Part shown: piece after piece, positions 1 through 7,945 of the stretch | Position numbering within the stretch: position 1 is the stretch's first letter | Layout: each line of letters begins with the position of its first letter | Assembly: GCA_001604135.1 (NCBI GenBank) | Contig: LVAT01000010.1 | Location: 1 to 64,000 of the forward strand | Length of the DNA stretch: 64,000 nt | Reading direction: 5' to 3' | Source of the DNA: Clostridiales bacterium Firm_14 | Lineage (GTDB): Bacteria > Bacillota > Clostridia > Saccharofermentanales > Saccharofermentanaceae | Position numbers and translations under genes: made by a program | The notes under the pieces: model-generated | Databases searched by the model: none | What the model was told of the DNA's origin: nothing | Seen by the model: only the letters and a program-made list of their open reading frames with translations

Positions 1-181
1 CGATCAGCTGAAGTATGCCCACAGCAACAAAAGTCTTGCCCATGGATGCAGATGCAAATCTGGTATCGATCGTATTCGGGATCTCATTTGCCAGGTCAGC
101 AAAGCCACCGCTGTAATTCAGCAGAACTTCGCCGGCTTTAACTATATATGCATTTCCTCGAAATTCCTTGTCCATTACCAT
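1..181 (-). CDS. Serine hydrolase, beta-lactamase (class C/PBP-like) family, N-terminal part
   Basis: The gene runs off the left edge, so only the first 60 residues are visible. They contain SASMGK, the SxxK active-site motif (S46, K49) of serine beta-lactamase-family hydrolases, placed as usual about 45 residues from the start. There is no signal peptide, so a cytosolic esterase- or peptidase-like role is more likely than secreted beta-lactam resistance (inference). The ATG at 181 is preceded by AAAGGAT. A second family member lies at 4078-5097 on the other strand. Confidence 0.75.
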   Translation of the reverse strand, partial: MVMDKEFRGNAYIVKAGEVLLNYSGGFADLANEIPNTIDTRFASASMGKTFVAVGILQLI

Positions 182-273
182 ATTTATCCTTTTAGCCCGT
201 TATCCTGATAATTATCCTATCTAAGAGTTACCACTCTATAGATTATTATATCATCCGATTAAAGCAGCTTAAT

Positions 274-735
274 TCAGGATCTTTCTTCTTTAAGCAATCC
301 GTAACGGGCTCTCTCAGATGTCCATTCCAACCCGTTTTTCTGAGCCGCAGCATCTGCATTTCCTTCCCCTTTTACAAACTCATATACGCTGAGATTTTGT
401 TCATTAAGGTATTGGACTGCCTTCTGACGCTTATCTTCGGGACATTCTTCAACGGATACAGTCAGCGCTACATTTCCGTTCTCATCAGGAGTAAGAAGAA
501 ATCTTGAGATGTTATAGTAGTCGAAGTTCATGTTCTCGAGGATTACAACAGCAGAGTCGTCTTCACCACGGTAAACGCTCCCGATACTGATCTCATCATC
601 CAATTTCGCTAACCCGGCATAGTTAACAAGGATAGTGCCGTGCGTTCCGGGCTTAAAACTGTCTTGCTCGAAAACATCCAGTACAACATTGCTGCCCGGT
701 GCGTTCTTGCCGTCGTTACCGAATATTAAACACAT
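274..735 (-). CDS. Hypothetical protein, possibly N-terminally truncated
   Basis: A 153-residue soluble, acidic protein with no recognised domain. The first possible ATG, at 735, has no convincing ribosome binding site. The same frame stays open upstream for about 13 codons without an ATG until a TAA. The start is therefore uncertain, and the ORF could be the remaining C-terminal part of a longer protein. It is read convergently with nothing and diverges from the plus-strand lipoprotein gene at 908. Composition resembles the neighbours. No function can be assigned. Confidence 0.55.
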   Translation of the reverse strand: MCLIFGNDGKNAPGSNVVLDVFEQDSFKPGTHGTILVNYAGLAKLDDEISIGSVYRGEDDSAVVILENMNFDYYNISRFLLTPDENGNVALTVSVEECPEDKRQKAVQYLNEQNLSVYEFVKGEGNADAAAQKNGLEWTSERARYGLLKEERS

Positions 736-785
736 GTTATAATCTTCATATTTGAAAGGAAACTCTTAGTACAGAAAAATGGAAG

Positions 786-911
786 ATGGAATTTGAAGCT
801 GTCTTGTATGTTGCACGTGAAGCCTGGGCGAAAAAACATGGGACAAGCACTGAAGATTTTCCGCACATATCTCCCGTGAGTTATGAAACAGGCAGCAATA
901 AAAGGGGATGA
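786..911 (+). pseudogene. Short ORF, probable C-terminal gene remnant
   Basis: A 41-codon frame (MEFEAVLYVAREAWAKKHG then about 22 more residues) opens just after a TGA. It ends with TGA overlapping the start of the next gene. The composition looks protein-like (AREAWAKKHG, FPHISPVSYE), but there is no ribosome binding site before the ATG. It reads like the tail of a lost gene. It could instead be a leader peptide for the downstream lipoprotein gene, though nothing in it suggests that role. Confidence 0.35.
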
Positions 912-1561
912 AAATGAAAAGAATTAAATTGATCATATTATCACTGGTATCCGGGATTTTGTTGTCGTCAGTTTCTGCCTGCGCGAAAGAACCTGCTCCG
1001 TCAACTGAAGCATCCGCTATTACCGAAACCACAACCGATGCACCAGCTGAAGAACCGGTTGATAACAGCGATGATAAATTCGTCAGCGCTTATCCGGCCT
1101 TTAAGGTCACCTCAGAGAGCCTTGACGGCAAGTATTGGATCGATGACTGTGTATTCCAGGGCGGGAATGCCTCTCCGCAGCTCTCCTGGGAGCCCGTAGA
1201 AGGCGCAACCACTTATGTCATTTACATGGTTGACCTGACCGCCGCAAACATCATCCACTGGAAGAAAGACGGTATCACCGAAACAAACCTCCCTCAGGGC
1301 TCGGCAACTTCTGCCGCCTCTCGAGGTGATGTATCTAAAGCCGATTACGTCGGACCTAACCCTCCGTCGGGATCAACAAATCAGTACAACATCTATGTTT
1401 TCGCGCTCAAAGCACCCGTAGAAAGAGTCAAGGGCAGCCTCGGAACTCCGGCTATAAAGCTCCAGGACTTCATGGACAGCCTTGATACGGATGCTGAAGG
1501 AAATACAGGTAATATCGTGGCAGTAGGCCGTGTAATAGGATATTACTCCGCAAAATCATGA
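908..1561 (+). CDS. YbhB/YbcL-type PEBP-family lipoprotein
   Basis: An exported lipoprotein. It has a positively charged N-terminus, a hydrophobic stretch and a lipobox ending SVSAC near residue 25, then an acidic Ser/Thr-rich linker. From about residue 60 it matches the bacterial phosphatidylethanolamine-binding / Raf-kinase-inhibitor-like fold: GGNASPQLSWEPVEGA, then YVIYMVDLTA, IIHW, and YVGPNPPSGSTNQY before IYVFAL. The family binds small anionic ligands; the physiological role in bacteria is mostly unknown. AGGGG at 903-907 fits a start at ATG 914 better than at 908, shortening the protein by two residues. Confidence 0.85.
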   Translation: MKMKRIKLIILSLVSGILLSSVSACAKEPAPSTEASAITETTTDAPAEEPVDNSDDKFVSAYPAFKVTSESLDGKYWIDDCVFQGGNASPQLSWEPVEGATTYVIYMVDLTAANIIHWKKDGITETNLPQGSATSAASRGDVSKADYVGPNPPSGSTNQYNIYVFALKAPVERVKGSLGTPAIKLQDFMDSLDTDAEGNTGNIVAVGRVIGYYSAKS

Positions 1562-1648
1562 ATATAACTGACTAAGGATCCACGCGGGTACTTAGTACGG
1601 ATAATCATCAGAATAAGCGGTTGTATTGAAACAATATGAAAAACGGGA

Positions 1649-1664
1649 TTTTTGTATACAAAAA
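1649..1664. promoter_or_regulatory. 16-bp perfect palindrome upstream of membrane-protein gene
   Basis: TTTTTGTATACAAAAA is perfectly self-complementary and lies about 80 bp before the ATG at 1745. A TATAAT at 1688-1693 could be a -10 element, with no good -35. The palindrome has the look of a dimeric regulator site, but no regulator gene is adjacent and no second copy was seen. Confidence 0.35.
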
Positions 1665-1744
1665 CGAGAACTGTATGACGCGGATGCTATAATGGACGCT
1701 TTTGCCAGGGAAGCATAAGGATAACACACATTAAGGGATAGAAT

Positions 1745-2308
1745 ATGGCACAGAATCCGGATACCAGTAAGTGCAATATTACCTGTTTTCAGAAAGTACG
1801 GTTAACAGAACCGGAATTCAAACACGCGCATGAATTGGACAGCGACGAATTAAAGAATATCCGAGATGAGTATATTAAGAGGAGAATTGGTTTTGCTCCT
1901 GTTGGAATTGTTATTGCGGCAGTGCTCTTTGTTCTCTGGATTACCGGTGTAATTGAGAAGCTGTCTGTATTCTCTGAAGTCATTGAGGGCGTGATATTGT
2001 TTCTGTTTGCGGTAAGCTGGGGGACGAGTGCCTATCTGGTCGTCCGCTGCATTTTTGCTTTGGGGATCGTATCGCATATCAAAAAGCAGAATTTCTACTG
2101 GCATGTAGGTTATATCACACACAAAAAGTTATTGTGGACGTTTCTCAAATGGGAAAACTATTACATAGTAGACAATGAATACTGCAGCCGCACGGATTTT
2201 GATCCATTCTATAAAAGAGGAACAGAGGTGTATTTCCTGTATTTTCCCGCAATCATGAAGAACTCATATATGGGTGGAATCGTGGTCAGGAAGAATACAA
2301 CAGATTAG
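1745..2308 (+). CDS. Hypothetical membrane protein with two transmembrane segments
   Basis: A 187-residue protein. The N-terminal 50 residues are polar and charged, followed by two hydrophobic segments at about residues 52-70 (PVGIVIAAVLFVLWITGV) and 80-105. A C-terminal cytosolic part rich in aromatic residues follows (NFYWHVGYI, WENYYIVDNEY). AAGGGATAGAAT precedes the ATG. The layout of charged start, hairpin of two helices and aromatic tail resembles small PH-like or YcxB-like membrane proteins (compare 44506-45054), but no family can be named. Confidence 0.7.
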   Translation: MAQNPDTSKCNITCFQKVRLTEPEFKHAHELDSDELKNIRDEYIKRRIGFAPVGIVIAAVLFVLWITGVIEKLSVFSEVIEGVILFLFAVSWGTSAYLVVRCIFALGIVSHIKKQNFYWHVGYITHKKLLWTFLKWENYYIVDNEYCSRTDFDPFYKRGTEVYFLYFPAIMKNSYMGGIVVRKNTTD

Positions 2309-2402
2309 CCGGCAGATGGGAGCGATCCTTGTGATAACTCAGCTTAAGAAGATGGGGTGTTCTGAAGAAATATTATCCTGGCAGGATTTTTTCGAGTGTT
2401 TT

Positions 2403-2876
2403 CTATCCTCTTCTTTTCATCATCAGATAGCAATTGATCCCCTGTTTATAAAAGTCAGGAAGTTCTCCAACACACTTATATCCAATGCTTTCATATAAGT
2501 TCCTCGCCCTTGGATTAAAGTCATCTACAGTTAAAAAGTATTTAGTCCCAGGCAGATCAGAAGCATTATCCTCGAAAAACTTAATAAGCTGTTTCCCGAT
2601 GCCATGACCTCTGTATTCTTCTTTAACTGCAACAATATGCAGATACGGGTAACTTCCAAAGACACCTTTCTTCATGTAGTAGATAAACCCCAGACATTTT
2701 CCATTCTCATCCAACGCAACATATACGTTGTCTTGTGACACTGCATATGAAAGCATTGCAGTTGCCTTTTCACGATTGTTAAAATACGCTTTCCCAAGCT
2801 CAGAATCCTGCAAGATCTCTACGCAGCTATCAATATATGTCATATCGGCAAGTCTTATATCAAAATCTTTACTCAT
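2403..2876 (-). CDS. GNAT-family N-acetyltransferase
   Basis: Acetyl-CoA-dependent acetyltransferase of about 158 residues, the normal single-domain GNAT size. Motif A, which holds the pyrophosphate loop, is VKEEYRGHGIGKQLI, preceded by the strand YLHIVAV. The late motif NPRARNLYESIGY marks the usual C-terminal helix. The substrate is unknown. The frame is open upstream to 2912, but TGGAGG at 2881-2886 sits correctly for the ATG at 2876. It is one of at least five complete GNAT genes in the window. Confidence 0.88.
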   Translation of the reverse strand: MSKDFDIRLADMTYIDSCVEILQDSELGKAYFNNREKATAMLSYAVSQDNVYVALDENGKCLGFIYYMKKGVFGSYPYLHIVAVKEEYRGHGIGKQLIKFFEDNASDLPGTKYFLTVDDFNPRARNLYESIGYKCVGELPDFYKQGINCYLMMKRRG

Positions 2877-2927
2877 AGATCCTCCAAACCGCAGGATGAA
2901 CAAAAGACTCATTATAACTTCGCTGAA

Positions 2928-3746
2928 TTAATAGTCATCTCTATAAAATTTTAATGTACCCAGGCCCATGGTGCCACCCAAGACTTCAAGAGAGGTTCCG
3001 CAGCTGTTGCAGTGCTTAAGTGATGATGTTGAGACAGCACCGCAGTTAGGGCATACGTTGCGATAACACTTCATGGGAGAGCCTGCTTTTGCAGTCAGAT
3101 CTGCCTCGATCTCATTTGCCAGTTTTACGGCGCATTCATAGAGGATGTTGTCCCTGACAATGACGAAGACAAAACTTAAGACCGGACATGCTAAAGCCAA
3201 AATACACGGTATATAGAATACGATTGCTCTTAACACGACAATATCTGAACTGGTACCCATGCTGGCGAAAAGCGAAGATACGGCATTATCTAATAAGATA
3301 TTCAGGACGAAGATCGCTATATATATAGCAAGCCATACACCCGGTTGAAACCATATGATCCACGGCGTGCTCTTCATGACCTTTAAGACTTCCTGTCCGT
3401 TTTTAGTGCCCTGTTCCGAAGCGGAAAATGCTATGCGGAAACTCTTCCCGTCTATGCCTGCCCAGGTAAAATTGCTGCCGGTTCTATTATTATAGTTATA
3501 CTTTCTGCTGAATACAGGCATTTCGGAAGCGCCGTAACGGCGAATTTCCGACAGTGCATACGTCCTGGAAGCCTGTATATAGCTCGGAATAAGCAAAAAT
3601 CCTGCCACTACGTAAACGCTGGCATTTATCGGGTCAAGGGCGGGGAACTCTCTGTTGCATATCCCATATGCGAGTGCATAGATCGCACATGGCACCACGA
3701 TCCACATCTCGCTTAAAGTTTTTACCATGGGATTTCTGAAGCCCAT
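2928..3746 (-). CDS. Multi-pass membrane protein with C-terminal zinc ribbon
   Basis: 272 residues. Four hydrophobic segments are visible (about residues 13-31, 44-58, 130-152 and 175-200), with a soluble stretch of about 70 residues between the second and third. The C-terminus carries a zinc-ribbon pair, CPNCG then CNSCG, followed by a short tail. CGGAGGAACAG gives a strong ribosome binding site for the ATG at 3746. Pairing a membrane domain with a terminal zinc ribbon is a recurring design in this window. Function unknown. Confidence 0.72.
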   Translation of the reverse strand: MGFRNPMVKTLSEMWIVVPCAIYALAYGICNREFPALDPINASVYVVAGFLLIPSYIQASRTYALSEIRRYGASEMPVFSRKYNYNNRTGSNFTWAGIDGKSFRIAFSASEQGTKNGQEVLKVMKSTPWIIWFQPGVWLAIYIAIFVLNILLDNAVSSLFASMGTSSDIVVLRAIVFYIPCILALACPVLSFVFVIVRDNILYECAVKLANEIEADLTAKAGSPMKCYRNVCPNCGAVSTSSLKHCNSCGTSLEVLGGTMGLGTLKFYRDDY

Positions 3747-4077
3747 CTGTTCCTCCGTTCAAAAATATAACCAACTTTTCTGATTATATAATATTGAAGG
3801 TAAAAAATTACCCATATTATGGTTTTAATGAAGATCAGGATGGTTGGTGTTGGGGATATATCCAAATCAGTATCATTAACTGCCAATTTTCTCAACTAAG
3901 AGATCTCTCCCTCAAATACGAACATTATATCATCCGAATCTTAGTACATTGCATTATTGAGACACGTGCACGATGGGCTGTGTTTTTCATTTCAAAATCC
4001 GGAGAAAATATATATTTGGCCGTGTGATAGAATTACTTTGAAAAATCTTGATCATTTTATAAACAGGAATAAATACC
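3747..4077. other. Intergenic region between divergent genes, no convincing gene
   Basis: AT-rich, with several TATAAT-like strings (for example TATATAAT near 3784-3792). The only open frame begins with TTG at 3794 and starts with a protein-like stretch (KNYPYYGFNEDQDGWCWG) before turning into low-quality sequence. It may be a scrap of a lost gene, and promoters for both flanking genes must lie here. Confidence 0.4.
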
Positions 4078-5097
4078 ATGAATGACTTACAAACTATCAA
4101 GAACAGATTTCCCGGAATAAGCTGCGCATACAGAGACGCGGCAGGAAAAGTCACGACAAAGTGCTTTGGCTTTGCAGACAAAGAAGCAAACGTTCCGGTG
4201 GATGAGAACACCGCTTTCCCTGCATGTTCGATCTCAAAATTCATTACTGCTATTTGCGTAATGAAGGAATATGAGCAGGGCCTAATTGATATCAACAAGC
4301 CCGTTAATCTCTACCTTCGTAAGTGGAAGTTTCTTACGCCATCAGGATATGAGAGCGATGCACCCGTAAGATCGCTCCTGAGTCACACCTCCGGAATCAT
4401 TGACGGAGAAGACGGTTTTTACGGACTTCGCAGAAGTGATCCGCCCGTCAGTCTGATCGATGTTCTCAACGGCAAAACATCTTATAACAAACGCCCGGCG
4501 CGTGAGGATAATCCTCATGGCACGGAGTTCGAGTACTCGGATGCCGGATTCTGCGTTTTGCAGATGATGTTAGAAGATCTTGAACAAAAGCCATTTGAGA
4601 ATATTGCCGATGAATTTGTTTTCGCGCCGTTGAACCTGAAAAATACCTTCTTTGCTTCCCTCACAAACCTGTCCGATTTTGAGCAAAAGGTCGCCATGGC
4701 TACAGGTTATGACGAGAGCGGAACAGCTATTCCGGGCAAGTATCCGCAAGTGCCTGATCTTGCGGCATCCGGACTGTGGTCAACGCCGAACGAGCTTACT
4801 GTGATCGCAGCAGAATTCACAAAAGCATGTAATGGAGAAAGCGCCTTGCTGCAGGCAAGATCTGCGCTGGAAATGACTACTCCGTCCGATAGATTTCCCT
4901 GGGTAGGTCTTGGCATTTTTATGGATGGAGAGAACACACTCAGCATAAGCGGCTGGGGCGAGAACGGACAATCCAGACTGAAATTCAATTACCGCACCGG
5001 AGAAGCCGCAGTTGTCATGGTCAATCAGAATCCCGGTGTAGAGCAGTCAGAATCCGGTGTCGAATGGCTCATCAATAGCGGGTTTGCGGTTGAGTGA
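4078..5097 (+). CDS. Serine hydrolase of the beta-lactamase (class C) family
   Basis: 339 residues without a signal peptide. The SxxK nucleophile motif is SISK in PACSISKFITA (about residue 58). The second conserved motif is YSDAGF (a YxN variant), and the C-terminal GWGENG replaces the usual KTG/HxG. These are features of class C-like esterases, D-aminopeptidases and PBP4-like hydrolases acting on esters or peptides. True beta-lactam hydrolysis is unlikely without export. Start chosen for CAGGAATAAATACC before ATG 4078. A related gene fragment lies at 1-181. Confidence 0.85.
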   Translation: MNDLQTIKNRFPGISCAYRDAAGKVTTKCFGFADKEANVPVDENTAFPACSISKFITAICVMKEYEQGLIDINKPVNLYLRKWKFLTPSGYESDAPVRSLLSHTSGIIDGEDGFYGLRRSDPPVSLIDVLNGKTSYNKRPAREDNPHGTEFEYSDAGFCVLQMMLEDLEQKPFENIADEFVFAPLNLKNTFFASLTNLSDFEQKVAMATGYDESGTAIPGKYPQVPDLAASGLWSTPNELTVIAAEFTKACNGESALLQARSALEMTTPSDRFPWVGLGIFMDGENTLSISGWGENGQSRLKFNYRTGEAAVVMVNQNPGVEQSESGVEWLINSGFAVE

Positions 5098-5157
5098 TTC
5101 CCGGACAGACAAAGGAACAATAATCATCAGTACAGATAACTAAATCAGGAATAACGA

Positions 5158-5530
5158 ATGAATGTAATTGTTATTAACGGGCCAATGGGCATTGGCAAAA
5201 CAACTGTAGGGACATATATCGCGGATTCAAATCCCGGTACTGCTTTCATAGACGGTGACTGGTGCATGGATCATGGATGATGAACAAGTCCGCGAAAACT
5301 TGCTGAGTGGCATCAGAGATTTGGGATTGAATGTAAAGTCTGTTACTCTGGTAAGTGATGAAGCCCAGTTAAGAAAACAGTGGGAAGCGGATGCTGTTTG
5401 CCCATGGCGTACGGAAGAATGGTTCAAAGTATCACTTAAATCTTTGGAGTTTTTTTCGAGCCTTGATAATTGCATCTGTACAACCGGAAAGTCGGTTGAA
5501 GCGGTCTCAGAAATGATAATGAACAGTTAA
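5158..5530 (+). pseudogene. Degraded P-loop nucleotide kinase with internal deletion
   Basis: The first 40 codons encode a Walker A loop (NGPMGIGKTTVG) and IDGDWCMD, then hit TGA at 5278. The following frame, 5255-5530, continues with WIMDDEQVRENLLSGI, an R/K-rich WEADAVCPWRTEEW and a typical C-terminal helix. Intact relatives are single proteins of about 170 residues, so roughly 35-40 residues between the two halves are missing and the frame is broken. The join lies in tandem CATGGAT copies (5266-5279 region), which fits deletion between short repeats. Not expected to make a working kinase. Confidence 0.8.
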
Positions 5531-5614
5531 TGTGACCAAGCAAATGAATTATGGGAAGGTAAAAATGAAATACGATAATACGAAGATGACGGCGATGATA
5601 CTGATTACAGTGAA

Positions 5615-6208
5615 GTGTTTGATAAGTTTATCCTAAAGCATGGCTTCACCAAGGATCCAAAGAAATTATACGAATACATTGTAAAAGGATTAACCATCGG
5701 ACCGTTCTTCCAGGTTATCGTTACCGATGATGATTATATAGAATGCGTGAAAGAGAGTGCAGGTATTTTGATCAGTTTAAGGAAGATAACAAAAGAAAAT
5801 ATCGATGAAGTTCTTGCCCTGAAAGTCGATGAAGATCAGCGGTCTTTTGTATCTTGCAATGGAGATTCGCTTGCTCAGGCATATGTTTATCCGGAAACAG
5901 CCTTCCCTTTTGCAGTATATGAGGATTCAACGGTTGTAGGGTTTATCATGATGGGCTATTACGAAGCAAAAAAGTATTATACGCTGTGGAAATTCATGAT
6001 AGACAGCCGATATCAGAACAAAGGGTATGGCCGAAAAGCACTTGAATTGGGAATACAATATTTGAGAGAACGGTTTGACATCTCTGAAATCTATACCGGA
6101 GTAATTCCGGGTAACATCAAAGCGAAGAAGTTGTATGAATCCATCGGATTTAAAGGAACCGGATTAGTTGAATCAGGGATGGAAGAAATGCGTTTGATAC
6201 TAACATAA
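5615..6208 (+). CDS. GNAT-family N-acetyltransferase with unusual N-terminal extension
   Basis: The GNAT domain begins near residue 52 (LISLRKITKENIDEVLAL) and has motif A in IDSRYQNKGYGRKALELG and the closing NIKAKKLYESIGFKG. Relatives normally start at that point. Here about 50 extra residues (FDKFILKHGFTKDPKKLYEY) precede it. The same frame stays open upstream to a TAA at 5576, and a well-placed ATG at 5566 is in another frame. I read this as a frameshifted or fused 5' end: the acetyltransferase may start at an internal codon or be decaying. The GTG at 5615 has no good ribosome binding site. Confidence 0.62.
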   Translation: MFDKFILKHGFTKDPKKLYEYIVKGLTIGPFFQVIVTDDDYIECVKESAGILISLRKITKENIDEVLALKVDEDQRSFVSCNGDSLAQAYVYPETAFPFAVYEDSTVVGFIMMGYYEAKKYYTLWKFMIDSRYQNKGYGRKALELGIQYLRERFDISEIYTGVIPGNIKAKKLYESIGFKGTGLVESGMEEMRLILT

Positions 6209-6370
6209 TATAATTCCGAACGAATAAAACATTTATATAAGATATAGATTATTGCCATACTATTATCATCTTCTTCGGATGCAGCGACAAATTCATGTTC
6301 GGAGTGGAGAAACTGAAATGATATACTTGATGTAGATTATGGGATCAAATATGGGGAGGAATATATATAT

Positions 6371-7252
6371 ATGGCTGCTCAGATCGAAGGAATAAAACGC
6401 CTGATTACATGCATGCTTGTAATTATCGTGCCTTTAATTATCTACGGAGGCATTATAAGCAAAATCCTTATGAAGACTTTTAGCAAAACACCGGACTCCC
6501 CTGCTTTTACGGAGAAGCCGGAAAACAGCATCTCTCTTAAGAATCTTACGAAATTGGCAGATGTGGTGTTATTTATCGTCCTGGTCTTATGCTCAATAAA
6601 TATCGTCACTCAGAATTTGGGAGGAAATTCAGAAGACCGCCTGCAGGCAATTATAGCGGAATATGATGCGCTGAACGAAGATAACGTCGATCCTGAAACC
6701 GGTAAAACGATCCTCACTCAAGCCTTTCTTATGAAAGAATACAAGCTCTACTACGCGGATGATCAGGAATGGGTCAATATAAGGTTAATGATCTACAAGG
6801 TAATGCTTATATTCTCGTTTTTCTTTACGGGCGGTGAGTGTATCAAATACGCAATCCTCTTCGGCAGGCAGAAGAAAAAGCTGAATCTGCTCAGCATCAT
6901 TGCTGCGATCCTTTTCATACCAATTACTATCATCGGACTTAAGATAGATGAAAAGGCTTTTGAACCGCTCCGCATACCGGAACCTGAGAATGCGAAAATA
7001 TCTGCCATAGATGTCACTGTTACTGAACGGTATATAAACACTCACCACGACGATGAAAACGGATATTCTGAAGATTATTTCATTACTGTCGACTATGGTG
7101 ACGGGAATGCCCCTGTTACACGGGAAGTCTCAATAACCATGTATGACATCGCCGAGAGTAACGGTCACTTCCTGATGGGACAGGCCGCAGAAAATGACAA
7201 AAAAGTCGATTTCGAGCTCTTCCCGTTGGATAAATATGAGAAAGAAAATTGA
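6371..7252 (+). CDS. Hypothetical membrane protein with extracytoplasmic or C-terminal soluble domain
   Basis: 293 residues with hydrophobic segments at about 9-32, 58-75, 140-158 and 175-193. A hydrophilic C-terminal domain of about 100 residues, rich in Asp/Glu and beta-type sequence, follows (ISAIDVTVTERYI, YFITVDYGDG). GGGAGG lies 12 bases before the ATG with an ATATAT spacer. No family was recognised. It is followed within 5 bp by a truncated GNAT gene, so the downstream partner may have been lost. Confidence 0.65.
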   Translation: MAAQIEGIKRLITCMLVIIVPLIIYGGIISKILMKTFSKTPDSPAFTEKPENSISLKNLTKLADVVLFIVLVLCSINIVTQNLGGNSEDRLQAIIAEYDALNEDNVDPETGKTILTQAFLMKEYKLYYADDQEWVNIRLMIYKVMLIFSFFFTGGECIKYAILFGRQKKKLNLLSIIAAILFIPITIIGLKIDEKAFEPLRIPEPENAKISAIDVTVTERYINTHHDDENGYSEDYFITVDYGDGNAPVTREVSITMYDIAESNGHFLMGQAAENDKKVDFELFPLDKYEKEN

Positions 7253-7256
7253 TTAT

Positions 7257-7361
7257 ATGAATGAAATAACGATAAAAGCCTTAACACCGGATCTTGAGAA
7301 AGATTACTTCGACTTTTTTGATAACCGTGCATTCTCGGACGGTTCACCCTACTATCCCTGA
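7257..7361 (+). pseudogene. Truncated GNAT acetyltransferase (N-terminus only)
   Basis: 34 codons ending at TGA 7359-7361. The peptide contains DYFDFFDNRAFSDGSPYYP, which I recognise as the N-terminal signature of a GNAT family found in Clostridia. In that family it continues with a Cys-rich YCNAF-type stretch and a full acetyltransferase domain. Nothing of the rest follows before the next gene at 7427. Clear remnant, not a functional enzyme. Confidence 0.75.
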
Positions 7362-7426
7362 TGCGTAAGCATCTGAATTAAATGCCGTCAGCATACATGT
7401 AAACAGTAAAAGAGGCTGAGATATTT

Positions 7427-7945
7427 ATGGATAAGTTATTTATTACGCACTACTTTTATCCTGGGACAGACCCGTGGAAAAATATCATGCTTCTTCCTGA
7501 GGAGGAAGCTTTCCGCAAGGCAGCAGAACTTGCGGATGCACATCCGGATACTACCAGTTTCGGCCGTTTCGCTGACTTTGAGAACTATTATCCGGCACGA
7601 AAGAAAGCAGATACGTTTGTGCGTGAGAAGTTTATACAGTTAGGCGGGAAGCCGAAGCTTCCGCATCCCTATTCGTTTACGCTTCTGGAGTGCGATTATC
7701 TCAGGGAATGGTTTGACAGCAGCGATAAGATCATTATCGATCTTGATGATGTGCCCGACGATCAGGTCAGCTTCACGCTTGGAGACAGTTGTGCTCTGAT
7801 GATTCACGGAAATGAACCTGTTGTTCTGACGAAAAAGATGCTGTTTGAGCGTATCGAGGCATGTAATGGCTCAGTTGACGCTTTTCTCAAAGAATCTCTC
7901 GGCAAGTATGCTTATGTTGAAGTTCAATTGTGGGACAAAATATGA
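7427..7945 (+). CDS. Conserved hypothetical protein, family also found at 13728-14282
   Basis: 172 residues, soluble. It starts FITHYFYPGTDPWKNIMLL and contains FADFENYYPARKKAD, a central HPYSF, and VSFTLGDSCALM near residue 120. A paralogue at 13728-14282 shares the same order of motifs (start YHFF, HY at the centre, VSFTYGDSMPTF). This is a family of unknown function seen in Clostridia. Its stop codon overlaps the start of the methyltransferase gene (ATGA at 7942-7945), so the two are probably translated together. Confidence 0.75.
   Translation: MDKLFITHYFYPGTDPWKNIMLLPEEEAFRKAAELADAHPDTTSFGRFADFENYYPARKKADTFVREKFIQLGGKPKLPHPYSFTLLECDYLREWFDSSDKIIIDLDDVPDDQVSFTLGDSCALMIHGNEPVVLTKKMLFERIEACNGSVDAFLKESLGKYAYVEVQLWDKI

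Noticed and set aside
2371-2392. Terminator after the 1745-2308 gene
   Set aside because: ATCC/GGAT with a run of T is only a 4-bp usable stem, too weak to claim.
3794-4027. 77-codon ORF from TTG
   Set aside because: No ribosome binding site, and only the first 20 residues look protein-like. At most a gene scrap.
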